Positions 52,711-61,756 of a DNA stretch of 64,000 nucleotides are shown one piece after another. The notes beneath the pieces are model-generated. The model was not told the DNA's origin and searched no databases. It saw only the letters and a list, made by a program, of their open reading frames with translations. A program made the translations under genes and the position numbers. Location: NCBI GenBank assembly GCA_028287065.1, contig JAQBQJ010000098.1, positions 1-64,000 of the forward strand, given 5' to 3'. The stretch comes from Labilithrix sp. (GTDB lineage Bacteria > Myxococcota_A > Polyangia > Polyangiales > Polyangiaceae). Every line of letters starts with the position of its first letter. Position 1 is the stretch's first letter.

Positions 52711-54068
52711 GATCCACCCCGCGGTGCATTCGATGCCGCCGCGACCGGCAGCTCGAGGGTGACGCGCGTCCCCTTCCCTTCTTCGGACGCGAAGACGAGC
52801 TGCCCGCCGTAGCGATCGGCGAACGCGCGCGCGAGGAAGAGCCCTAGGCCCATGCCCTGGCCCGGGGGCTTGGTGGTGAAGAACGGCTCGCCGACGCGAT
52901 CGAGATCGGCGCGCGCGACGCCGTGACCGCGGTCGGTCACGGTGAATCGAACGACGTCCTTGGCGACGTCGGACACGAGCACGACGGGCGTGTTCGTGTC
53001 CGCCGGCGTCGCATGGAGCGCGTTCTGCACGAGGTTCGAGAGCACCTGCACGAGGCCCTGCACCGGCACCTCGAACGAGGCGTCCGTGAGCTGGACGTCG
53101 ACGCCGGAGAGCGCCCCTTCGCCCATGCGCTCGCGGAGCGCGGCGATCACCGCGGTGGTGGTCGTGCGCTCGGCCACCTCGCCGATGGTCTGACCGGCGC
53201 TCGCGCTCATGCGTCGCACGATGGCGCGACAGCGTTCGAGCTCGTCGCGAATCAAGCGAGCGTCCTCGACGGCCTCGTCGGGGGCGCTGTGAATCGAGCG
53301 CTCCAGCTCCTTGGCGGCGATCGCGATGGTGCCGAGCGGCGTGCCGAGCTCGTGGGCCGCGCCGGCGGCGAGCGTGCTGAGGGACGCGAGCTTCTCGTTG
53401 CGCGCCGCGAGCTGCTGCGCGCGCAGGAGCTCGGCCTCGCGAGCGCGGAGAGCGCCGGCGACGCGCGTGACGAAGTACGCGATGAGCGACGCGGCGATCG
53501 TCAGCGCGAACCACATGCCCTGGAGGTGCACCGAGAACGCCGTACCGCTGTGGTGCGCGTGCTCCATGGCGGGAACGTTGACGTGCTCGAAGAACAGCGT
53601 CGCGTACGAGAGCACCGAGAGGACGACGACGATACCGGCCCAGCGGATGCCGAGCGCGACGGCGGCGAGCGTGACGTGCACGAGGTAGAAGACGCTGAAC
53701 GGATTCGCCGGACCGCCCGAGAAATAGAGCAGCGCCGTGAGCAGCATCGTGTCGAGCGCGAAGACCGCGCCGAGCACGGAGCCGTGCGGATCGCGCCGCT
53801 TGCGCGACCAGAGATCGAGCGCGACGTTCGAGATGCCCGATGCGGCGACGACACATGCGAGCGCGGTGATGGGCACGTCGACGTCGAGGACGTAGCGAGC
53901 GGCGGCGACGGTCGCTGCCTGCGCGGCGAAGAAGCCCCAGCGGAGGCGAACGAGCCACGTGAGCGTGATCGCGGTCGCGGAGCGCTCGGCGGCGAGCGGC
54001 GCGTTGGAAGCGCGTGCCTCGGCCGGCGAAGCAGCCAGCGTACGAGCTCGAAGGGCGACGTCGGTCAC
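52707..54068 (-). CDS. RegB/PrrB-like sensor histidine kinase
   Basis: Multiple TMs; LAAGAAHELGTPLGTIAIAAKELE; DRGHGV; GMGLGLFLARAFADRYGG. Confidence 0.9.
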   Translation of the reverse strand: MTDVALRARTLAASPAEARASNAPLAAERSATAITLTWLVRLRWGFFAAQAATVAAARYVLDVDVPITALACVVAASGISNVALDLWSRKRRDPHGSVLGAVFALDTMLLTALLYFSGGPANPFSVFYLVHVTLAAVALGIRWAGIVVVLSVLSYATLFFEHVNVPAMEHAHHSGTAFSVHLQGMWFALTIAASLIAYFVTRVAGALRAREAELLRAQQLAARNEKLASLSTLAAGAAHELGTPLGTIAIAAKELERSIHSAPDEAVEDARLIRDELERCRAIVRRMSASAGQTIGEVAERTTTTAVIAALRERMGEGALSGVDVQLTDASFEVPVQGLVQVLSNLVQNALHATPADTNTPVVLVSDVAKDVVRFTVTDRGHGVARADLDRVGEPFFTTKPPGQGMGLGLFLARAFADRYGGQLVFASEEGKGTRVTLELPVAAASNAPRGGS

Positions 54069-54145
54069 GGAGCAAGCCTAGCCTGCGGCGCGAGCGTCTC
54101 CAAAAGGGACTTCCCTCCGAGGGCCCGCCGGGCTTTGCTGGCGCC

Positions 54146-54790
54146 GTGGGGTTCGAAGAAGCCGCGCGCGACGTCGCAGGGCGTTACCGGTCGCGCCCCG
54201 CGCACTACTACGTGCGATCGAAGCTGAAGATCGATCCGGTGAGCCGCGCGCTCCACGTGCTCGCCGAGAGGGAGCCGTTCGGCAGCGTGGTCGACGTGGC
54301 GTGCGGGCGTGGCCAGGTGGGGCTCTTGCTCCGCGCGTCGAACCTGGCGACGAGCTTGATCGGCTTCGACTGGGACGCCGGCAAGGTCGCGAACGCGAAC
54401 GACGCGGCGGGGGGCCTCGACGACGTGCGCTTCGAGCAGGGCGACGTACGCGAGGTGGTGGTGCCTGCGGCGGACACGGTGCTGCTGATCGACATCCTCC
54501 ATTACCTGACGCGCGAGGAGCAAGACGACCTCCTGATGCGCTGCGCGCGAGCGGCGCGAAAGCGCGTGATCGTGCGCGACGTCGATCCGGACCAGGGCGC
54601 GTCGAGCATGCTCACGCACGGCTGGGAGTGGGTCACGACGACGCTCGGCTACAACCGAGGCGCGCGCGTCTCGCCGCGATCGTTCGCAGAGATCACGGCG
54701 CTGCTCGAGGGCGAGGACCTCCATGTCTCGCGCGAGCCGTGCTCGGCGAAGGCGATGTCGAACGTCCTCCTGGTAGCGCGCCGCGTCTAA
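54146..54790 (+). CDS. Class I SAM-dependent methyltransferase
   Basis: VVDVACGRGQVGLLLRASN motif I; VLLIDILHYL; GTG start. Confidence 0.8.
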   Translation: MGFEEAARDVAGRYRSRPAHYYVRSKLKIDPVSRALHVLAEREPFGSVVDVACGRGQVGLLLRASNLATSLIGFDWDAGKVANANDAAGGLDDVRFEQGDVREVVVPAADTVLLIDILHYLTREEQDDLLMRCARAARKRVIVRDVDPDQGASSMLTHGWEWVTTTLGYNRGARVSPRSFAEITALLEGEDLHVSREPCSAKAMSNVLLVARRV

Positions 54791-54795
54791 CGAAT

Positions 54796-54883
54796 GAGAA
54801 CAGGAACAGGAACAGGAACGGGAACGAGAATTCTCGAAAAATTCTCGTTCTGATTCCTGTTCCTGTTCCTGTTCCCTGTTCTC
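54796..54883. repeat. Long imperfect inverted repeat built from GGAACA hexamers
   Basis: Left arm GAGAACAGGAACAGGAACAGGAACGGGAACGAGAATT, right arm ATTCTCGTTCTGATTCCTGTTCCTGTTCCTGTTCCCTGTTCTC. Confidence 0.85.
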
Positions 54884-54896
54884 TTTTGGATCCCTC

Positions 54897-55718
54897 TCAG
54901 GAGTTTTCCCGCGCCCCCAACAAAACCCCACGCTCCCCCAAATCCGCCAGCAGCTTCGCCGCGCCACCGACCACCGGCGCGTCCAGCGCAAACCCCTTCG
55001 CTGCGCACGCCTCGACCATCGCCTGCGCCAGCGGCCTCCCCTCGAACAGCCGCTCCAGGATCGCGCACGCCAGCGGCGTCAGATCCAGCATCCGCGTGCA
55101 GTGCTGCGCGTCGCGATACACGAGCAGGTCCACCGGCCGCTCCGCCGGCGTCGCTTTGACGTCGTCGCCCGCGAGCTCGTGCACCGCCCACCCCAGATGC
55201 ACGATCACGCGCGGGTCCCCGAACACCAGCGCGCGGTCCGCCGTCACGTCCGCGAGCGGCGGCGGAGGCGACGGGCGCGGCGCGACGCCGATCGTGAAGT
55301 CGACGAGCTCGAGCTCCGCATAATCGGTCAGCCACGCCGGGATGCGCGCATCCTTCCGCCACCGCGGCCCCACCCACGCGAGGAACTCGCTCGGCACGTC
55401 GCGCAGATGCGGCGTGCGCGGGCCGTGTGCCGCGAGGAATCCGTCGACGGAGCGATCGAGCTCGCCCGGCACGTGCGCGTCGAGTCGCGCGCGCGTGCGC
55501 TCGAGCATCATGCCGATCACGTTCACCACGTTGTGCCTCACGAGCTGCCGGTACAGCCCGAGCCGCCGCGGCGACGCGAGGATCGCCTCGGCATCCTCCT
55601 TCGCGACGCCATGACGCGCGAGATATGCCTCGAGATCGCCGCCGAGCGCATCGGCCGAATCGCCGAAGCACGCGTCCGCGAACAACGCGTGTAGGCCGTT
55701 CACGTCCGCGCCGCTCAT
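54897..55718 (-). CDS. DUF2063 / HvfC-BufC-like RiPP maturation partner protein
   Basis: N-terminal LYRQLVRHNVVNVIGMMLERTRARL resembles DUF2063; 4-bp overlap with MNIO gene. Confidence 0.72.
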   Translation of the reverse strand: MSGADVNGLHALFADACFGDSADALGGDLEAYLARHGVAKEDAEAILASPRRLGLYRQLVRHNVVNVIGMMLERTRARLDAHVPGELDRSVDGFLAAHGPRTPHLRDVPSEFLAWVGPRWRKDARIPAWLTDYAELELVDFTIGVAPRPSPPPPLADVTADRALVFGDPRVIVHLGWAVHELAGDDVKATPAERPVDLLVYRDAQHCTRMLDLTPLACAILERLFEGRPLAQAMVEACAAKGFALDAPVVGGAAKLLADLGERGVLLGARENS

Positions 55719-56659
55719 GCCGGCTTCGCGGTCGCCCGCGTCCAGATCGCCTTGACCTTCGCGATCTCCGCCAGCAGCTCGGACAGCGGCGGGATCGCCT
55801 GATCGCGCTCGAGCAGCACCGGCACCGGCCCCGTCTTCGCCAGCGTGCGCTCGAGCAGCGCGAGCACGTCGTCGCAGCAGTCCGCCCCGTGCGTGTCGAC
55901 GATCAGCTTGCCGTCCGTCTCGCGCGCGTCGCGCGGGACGTCGGTCGCCTTCCACTCGCCTTCGGTGAACCAGTCGTGTCCCGCGACGTGCATCTGCACG
56001 ACGCGATCGAGCGGCACCGTCGCCATCCACGCGTCGACGTCGAAGCCGAAGTTCGTCGCGTTCACGTACGCGTTGTTCACGTCGAGCATCAGCCCGCAGT
56101 CCGCCGCATCACACACGCGCGCGATGAACTCCGCCTCGCTCATCTCGCGCTTGCCGGGATGCAGATAGAAGCTCACGTTCTCGATCGCCATCGGCCGCCC
56201 GATCGCGTCCTGCGCGCGCTTGATCCGATCGGCGACGCGACCGACCTCGGCCTCCTTGAACGGGATCGGCAACAGGTCGTGCAGCACGACGCCCCCGAAC
56301 GTGCTGAAGCAGAGATGGTCCGAATGCCATGGGCTCTTCACGCGATCGAGGAACGCGGCGAGGCCCTTCAAGTAGTCCTCGCGCAGCGGATCCACGCCGC
56401 CGATGCTCATCGTGAGACCGTGCGTGACGATCGGCCAGAGCTCGCGCGCGCGGTCGAGCGCCTCGTCGTAGTACCCGCCGCGACCCATGTAGTTCTCGGG
56501 CGAGATCTCGACGAAGTCGAGCGCGGGCTTCTTTTCGAGGAGCTCGTCGACGAAGTCCCAGCGCAGGCCGAGCCCGACGCCGTTCACGCCTCTCGCTCCC
56601 GTCTTCTCTGCTCCGGCGGTACTCACGGAACACTCGTTTCGAAACGAAGGTGAGCCCAC
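55715..56659 (-). CDS. DUF692 multinuclear non-heme iron oxidase (MNIO; BufB/HvfB-like)
   Basis: GVGLGLR..FVEISPENYMGRGGYY; THGLTMSIGG; WHSDHLCFS; AIENVSFYL; LMLDVNNAYVNATN; HVAGHD. Confidence 0.9.
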   Translation of the reverse strand: MGSPSFRNECSVSTAGAEKTGARGVNGVGLGLRWDFVDELLEKKPALDFVEISPENYMGRGGYYDEALDRARELWPIVTHGLTMSIGGVDPLREDYLKGLAAFLDRVKSPWHSDHLCFSTFGGVVLHDLLPIPFKEAEVGRVADRIKRAQDAIGRPMAIENVSFYLHPGKREMSEAEFIARVCDAADCGLMLDVNNAYVNATNFGFDVDAWMATVPLDRVVQMHVAGHDWFTEGEWKATDVPRDARETDGKLIVDTHGADCCDDVLALLERTLAKTGPVPVLLERDQAIPPLSELLAEIAKVKAIWTRATAKPA

Positions 56660-56716
56660 GAAAGCCCACGAAATAGAGGGGCGAAGGGATGTCCCTCCGC
56701 CCCTCCGAGCGTCACG

Positions 56717-57184
56717 TCACTTCTTCGCGCTGCACGTACCCGCGCCGCAGCTACCCGAGCCGCCCTTCTTGGCGGGCGCGGGCGGAGCCGCCGGCTTCTT
56801 GCCGGTGGTCGAAGCGGGCGCCGGCGTCGAACCGGTGACACCCTTCGCGTCTGCGGGCTTCGCATCCGCGGGCTTCGCGTCCGCCGGCGTCGCCGCGGCG
56901 GGCGTCGTCGCGGGCGTCGAGGCCGCCGCGCCGGTCGCGTCGGCCGGCTTCGCGTCCGTCTTGTGGTCGGCGGAGCACGTGGCCTCGCCGGCCTTGTGGT
57001 CCTTGCCCGCGCCGCAATGATTGGCGCCGTCGGCTGCCTTCTCGGTTGCGCCGCTGACCTCGTTCGCGTTCACGGGGGTCTTCGGTTCCTCACCGCCGCA
57101 CGCGGCCATGATCACGCCCGTGCCCAGGACGGCGAGCGCCGCCGTAATGCTCTCAAGACTCAGATTCGGTCGCATCCCTCTCAC
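56717..57184 (-). CDS. Putative bufferin/HvfA-like modified RiPP precursor with two Cys modules
   Basis: Signal-like N-terminus; NHCGAGKDHKAGEATCSADHK and C-terminal GSCGAGTCSAKK; immediately upstream of MNIO and DUF2063 genes. Confidence 0.7.
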   Translation of the reverse strand: MRGMRPNLSLESITAALAVLGTGVIMAACGGEEPKTPVNANEVSGATEKAADGANHCGAGKDHKAGEATCSADHKTDAKPADATGAAASTPATTPAAATPADAKPADAKPADAKGVTGSTPAPASTTGKKPAAPPAPAKKGGSGSCGAGTCSAKK

Positions 57185-57277
57185 TCCTTTGATGATTCGG
57201 CGCGCAGATTCAATCGCGCCTCTTTGCCAATCGAGCGCCTCTACCCGGTTTGGCAGAGGAACCGTATCACGCCTCCG

Positions 57278-58093
57278 TCAAGACTGCGGCGTAGCGCGAA
57301 GATCGAGTGTGATATCGGCCACCTCGGCCACCTTCGTACCCAGCAGATTGAACGCGCCCTTGGCGATTTTTCCGAAGCCGTCACGCGGTTTGACGTCGTG
57401 CTCGGACAGCGTCGCACGCAGCGGCTTCTTCGATTTGATCGTGAGCGAAGTCGGCTTGTCGGCCGCGGCGCCCGGCGGGTAATGGAACGCGACTTCGACG
57501 TCCGCATCGCGATCGACCTTGTGACCGTGAATCAAGAATTCGCCGTGCGTCGTCGCGGTGACGGTGCGGACCTCGTCGGCGCCGTCCTTCGTCGCGGCGA
57601 GCTTCGTGAGATCCGTCGCGCTCAGGTTGTCGATCGAACGGATCGCGTAGACCGCGTACTTGTTCGCGGCCTTGACGTCGTCCGGCAGCTTGCCTTCTTC
57701 GCCGTCGGCGACCTCGAGCCACGTGCGCGCGTGTCCGGTCTGCGTCTTGTCCTTGTCGGCCTCGCCGAACGTCTTCGTCGAGAGCGTCGTGAGATCGGCC
57801 TTCACCTCACCGCGCGTCTGCGCGAGGTTCATGAAGTCGACGTCGAGCGTGCCTGCCGCGCCGTCGGTGCCCGCCTTGATGTGCTCCTTCGGGGCCGGCA
57901 TGTCGATCGAGGTGCCGCTCTTCGGATCGATGACGAACTTCATCGACTTCGCGGACGGCGCGACCGTCGACGGAGCGAGCGAGCTTGCCGCAGGCGCGAG
58001 GTTCTGCGGTTTCTTGTCCTCGCACCCTCCCGCGCCTAGCCCGATGGCGAGTGCGATGGTCGGTACGACGATGACGGCGATCGCGCGCTTCAT
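57278..58093 (-). CDS. Lipoprotein, possibly YceI-like
   Basis: MKRAIAVIVVPTIALAIGLGAGGC; GTLDVDFMNLAQTRGEVKADLTTLST. Confidence 0.6.
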   Translation of the reverse strand: MKRAIAVIVVPTIALAIGLGAGGCEDKKPQNLAPAASSLAPSTVAPSAKSMKFVIDPKSGTSIDMPAPKEHIKAGTDGAAGTLDVDFMNLAQTRGEVKADLTTLSTKTFGEADKDKTQTGHARTWLEVADGEEGKLPDDVKAANKYAVYAIRSIDNLSATDLTKLAATKDGADEVRTVTATTHGEFLIHGHKVDRDADVEVAFHYPPGAAADKPTSLTIKSKKPLRATLSEHDVKPRDGFGKIAKGAFNLLGTKVAEVADITLDLRATPQS

Positions 58094-58130
58094 TCCCGAG
58101 CCTCCTTGCCGCGGCTGCGGCACGCGTACT

Positions 58131-59441
58131 CTACGCGGACTCGTTCGGCGCGGTTTCGGTTTTGTCGTGCGTTTCGGCGACAGCCGCATGGGGGCTGCGA
58201 CGGCGCGCCCGGAGCCGCGCGGACAGCGCAGGAGGTGCGATGAGCGTGGTCGCGAACACGGCGGCCACCAGCGCCGCGTAGATCCCCGGGGAGAGGAGCG
58301 GCGTCCCGCCCGGCGCGATACGTGCGCCGGCGTCGGCGAAGATGAGGCCGACCTCTCCGCGCGGCATCATCCCGAGCCCGATCGTCAAGCGATCGACCTT
58401 GGAGCCGTCGCGATTCGTGCCGCCCCGCACGCCGAGGCCCGAGGCGAGCTTGCCGACGACGGCGGTCACGACGAGCACCAGAGCGAGGATGATCGCGCTC
58501 CCGTCGAGGCCGCCGAGCTTCACGTTCATGCCCGTCCTCACGAAGAACACGGGCGAGAACACCGCGACGATCGGGCCGACGAACGTCTCGACCTTGCGGA
58601 CGCCGCTCGTCTTCTCGTCCGTGAACGGCGCGACCGTCACGTCGTCGAGCAACAGACCGGCCGCATAGGCGCCGACGATCGCCGCGAGCCCGGCCGCGGC
58701 GCTCGAGCCCGCGAAGAACAGGCAGGCGGCGACCGACACCGCGCCGAGGACGTGCGGCGCGCGCAGCACCGCCGCGACGCGCAGCACCCGCCGGAAGGCC
58801 CAGAGTCCGAGGACGAGAGCGCCGACGACGAAGGCGAACGCGGTGGCCGTGATGCGCGCGAGCGTTCCGACCTCCGGCATGCCGCCGCCGGTCATCGCGA
58901 CCGCGGAGACGATCGCGAGGACGATCAGGCCGAGAACGTCGTCGATCACGGCCGCACCGAGGATGATGCGCGCCTCGTCCGTATCGAGGGCTCCCGCGTT
59001 GAGGAGGACGCTCGCCGTCACGCCGACGCTCGTCGCGCACATCGTCGCGCCGATGAAGAGGTGCACCGGCATCGGCGCGGCCGGAAGGCAGAGGATGCTC
59101 GCGCCGATACCGAGCACGCTCGGAAAGATCACGCCCAGCACGGCGACCGCTCCCGCGCGGCTCGCGACCTTCGCCATCTCGCGGATGCTCGACTCGAGCC
59201 CGACCTGGAACAGGAGGAGCATGACCCCGAGCTCTGCGGCGAAGCTGATCGCGGGGCCCTGCGCGAGCTCGGACAGGCCGGCAAACGGCAGATTTCCGAG
59301 CACGACGCCGCACGCGAGCTCGCCGAGGACCGCCGGTTGGCGGAGGCGCAGCGCGGCCTCGCCGCCGAGCTTCGCGGTCAGGATCATGGCCGCGAGCGCG
59401 AGCCATGTTTGCGCGGTTACGCCATGATCCATCGCGGCCAT
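58131..59441 (-). CDS. Cation:proton antiporter (CPA2-like)
   Basis: QPAVLGELACGVVLGNL, QVGLESS, DDVLGLIVLAIV, GMMPRGEVGLIFADAG. Confidence 0.9.
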   Translation of the reverse strand: MAAMDHGVTAQTWLALAAMILTAKLGGEAALRLRQPAVLGELACGVVLGNLPFAGLSELAQGPAISFAAELGVMLLLFQVGLESSIREMAKVASRAGAVAVLGVIFPSVLGIGASILCLPAAPMPVHLFIGATMCATSVGVTASVLLNAGALDTDEARIILGAAVIDDVLGLIVLAIVSAVAMTGGGMPEVGTLARITATAFAFVVGALVLGLWAFRRVLRVAAVLRAPHVLGAVSVAACLFFAGSSAAAGLAAIVGAYAAGLLLDDVTVAPFTDEKTSGVRKVETFVGPIVAVFSPVFFVRTGMNVKLGGLDGSAIILALVLVVTAVVGKLASGLGVRGGTNRDGSKVDRLTIGLGMMPRGEVGLIFADAGARIAPGGTPLLSPGIYAALVAAVFATTLIAPPALSARLRARRRSPHAAVAETHDKTETAPNESA

Positions 59442-59456
59442 GCTAAGCGAATCATC

Positions 59457-61739
59457 GTGGCGCAGCCGCCTTCCGTACAGACCGTCGCAAAAGGCGACGA
59501 GGACATGCTCGTCATCCCGGTGACCGGCATGACGTGCACGGCCTGCGCCAATCGCGTGCAACGTGCGATCGCCAAAGCGCCCGGCGTCGTCCGCGCCGAG
59601 GTGAGCTTCGCGACGCGCGCCGCGAAGATCACGCTCGACGATCCCACGCGCGATCTACCGAGCGCGCTCGATGCGATCCTCGGAGCGGGCTACGAGCCGG
59701 CCGCGAACGCCGAGCAGATCCTCTCGCGTCGCGGCGCGGCCGCCGCGGCCAAGATCGAGCGCGAACAGCAGCGTCGTGACGCGGGACGTGCGATCGCGGC
59801 GCTCGCGATCGCCGCACTCCAGATGCTCTTCAGCATGCCGATGATGGCCCACGGCGGGCGCATGATGCCCGGCCTCGCGGGTCCGGCGATGCACCCGATG
59901 CTGCGCTGGGCGCTCCTCGTATCGACGCTCGTCGTCATCGTCATCGCGCGCTCGTTCTTCGTGCGCGCGTGGTCCGCGCTGAAGCAGCGGACGGCGGACA
60001 TGAACACGCTCGTCGCCCTCGGGAGCGGCACCGCGTTCCTCTACTCCGCCGCCGCGACGGCATGGCCTTCGTGGTTCGCGACCGAAGCGCAGCTCCCCGA
60101 CGTCCACTTCGAGGCCGCGAGCTTCATCCTCGCCTTCGTGCTGCTCGGGCGCACGATCGAGGCGCGCGCGCGCTCCCGGACGACCTCCGCGCAGAGCGGG
60201 CTGCTCGCGCTCGTCCCTGCGTTCGCGAACGTGGTGCGCGACGGCCACGAGGTGCGCGTCGCCGCGAACGAGGTGCGCGCCGGCGACGTCTTCGTCCTCC
60301 GTCCTGGCGGTCGCGCGCCGGCGGACGGCGTCGTCACCGAGGGCTCGTCGCAGCTCGACGAAGCGCTGATTACGGGCGAGAGCCGCCGCGTCGCGAAGCA
60401 CGTGGGCGACGCGATCGATGCCGGCACCAAGGCCGTCGACGGGCTCGTGCACGTCCGCGCGGTCCGCACCGGAACGGACACGCGCATCGCTCGGATCGCC
60501 GCGCTCGTGGAGGACGCGCAGGCGACGCGCGCGCCGGTACAGCGCCTCGCCGATCGCATCGCCGCCTATTTCGCCCCGGGAATCGTCGCTCTGGCGACGG
60601 CATCTGCGCTCGCGTGGTGGCTCTTCGGACCGGAGCCGAAGCTCGTGCACGCGCTCACCACGTTCGTCACCGTCGTCGTCGTGTCGTGCCCGTGTGCGCT
60701 CGGTCTCGCCACGCCCACCGCGATCGCGACGGCGATCGGCCGCGCCGCGCAGCTCGGGATCCTCGTTCGATCCGGAGACGCGCTCGAGAGAGCGGCGCGG
60801 ATCGACACGGTCGCGATCGACAAGACGGGCACGCTCACCGAAGGCGAGCCGGCCGTGGTCGAGTTCGTCGCGCTCGGTGGCGCAGACGAGGACGAGGTCC
60901 TCCGCCTCGCGGCCGCGGTCGAGAAGGGCAGCGAGCATCCGGTCGGCGAAGCGATCGTCGCCGAGGCCGAGGCACGTGGCCTCGAGGTGCCGCCGATCGC
61001 GAAGTTCGTGGCGACGGCCGGGAGCGGCGCGCGTGCGGACGTGCGGGGCTTGGACGTGCGCGTCGGCGCGATGGCGTGGCTCGCGAGCGAAGGCATCACG
61101 ATGCCCGAGGGCGGAGCGCCCGACGCGGCCTTCGGCGTCGCGATCGACGGCGTGCTGCGCGGGCACGGCATGGTCGCCGACAGCCTGCGCGAGGACGCTC
61201 CGCTCGCCGTCGCGAAGCTGCATGCGATGAGCATCCGCGTCGTCGTCCTCACCGGCGACCGCGAGGAGATCGCGCGCGCGGTCGGGAAGGCGCTGCACGT
61301 CGACGACGTCCGCGCCGAGCTCGGTCCCGAGGGCAAGCTCGCGGCTCTCGACGAGCTCGCGAAGGAAGGACGCCGCGTCGCGATGTGCGGCGACGGCGTG
61401 AACGACGCGCCCGCGCTCGCACGCGCGCACGTCGGCATCGCGATCGGCTCCGGCACGGACGTCGCCATCGACGCGAGCGACGTGACGCTCCTCGAGGGCG
61501 GCATCGCTCGCCTCCCCGACGCGATCGCGCTCGCCCGCCGGAGCATGCGCGTCATCCGCCAGAACCTCGCCTGGGCGTTCGCCTACAACGTCGCGCTCAT
61601 CCCGATCGCTGCAGGCGCGCTCGTACCGTGGCTCGGCTACCGCATGCCCCCTGCCCTCGCGTCCGCCGCGATGGCCCTCTCGAGCATCAGCGTGGTGCTG
61701 AGCTCGCTCCGGCTCCGTCGCTTCTCGCCGAAGGCCTGA
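59457..61739 (+). CDS. copA: Copper-type P1B ATPase with one N-terminal HMA domain
   Basis: [50 protein letters not shown]; alternative ATG at 59505. Confidence 0.93.
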   Translation: MAQPPSVQTVAKGDEDMLVIPVTGMTCTACANRVQRAIAKAPGVVRAEVSFATRAAKITLDDPTRDLPSALDAILGAGYEPAANAEQILSRRGAAAAAKIEREQQRRDAGRAIAALAIAALQMLFSMPMMAHGGRMMPGLAGPAMHPMLRWALLVSTLVVIVIARSFFVRAWSALKQRTADMNTLVALGSGTAFLYSAAATAWPSWFATEAQLPDVHFEAASFILAFVLLGRTIEARARSRTTSAQSGLLALVPAFANVVRDGHEVRVAANEVRAGDVFVLRPGGRAPADGVVTEGSSQLDEALITGESRRVAKHVGDAIDAGTKAVDGLVHVRAVRTGTDTRIARIAALVEDAQATRAPVQRLADRIAAYFAPGIVALATASALAWWLFGPEPKLVHALTTFVTVVVVSCPCALGLATPTAIATAIGRAAQLGILVRSGDALERAARIDTVAIDKTGTLTEGEPAVVEFVALGGADEDEVLRLAAAVEKGSEHPVGEAIVAEAEARGLEVPPIAKFVATAGSGARADVRGLDVRVGAMAWLASEGITMPEGGAPDAAFGVAIDGVLRGHGMVADSLREDAPLAVAKLHAMSIRVVVLTGDREEIARAVGKALHVDDVRAELGPEGKLAALDELAKEGRRVAMCGDGVNDAPALARAHVGIAIGSGTDVAIDASDVTLLEGGIARLPDAIALARRSMRVIRQNLAWAFAYNVALIPIAAGALVPWLGYRMPPALASAAMALSSISVVLSSLRLRRFSPKA

Positions 61740-61756
61740 GCTAAGATCCGCGCACG

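Noticed and set aside
54796-54883. GGAACA repeats as a CRISPR array
   Set aside because: Hexamer tandem repeats in an inverted arrangement with no spacers or cas genes.
54787-55671. Apparent NRNRNRNQNEN / VPVPVPV peptide repeats in ORFs crossing 54796-54883
   Set aside because: They are translations of the noncoding GGAACA hairpin; the flanking genes stop before it.
56820-56900. PADAK-encoding DNA repeat as a mobile or VNTR element
   Set aside because: Only three short imperfect copies inside a coding linker; treated as part of the precursor finding.
57660-59456. N-terminal ~600 aa of the 1359-aa plus-strand ORF 57660..61739
   Set aside because: Antisense to the antiporter and YceI-like genes, Arg/Asp/Glu/His-rich composition typical of high-GC shadow frames; the real ATPase starts near 59457.
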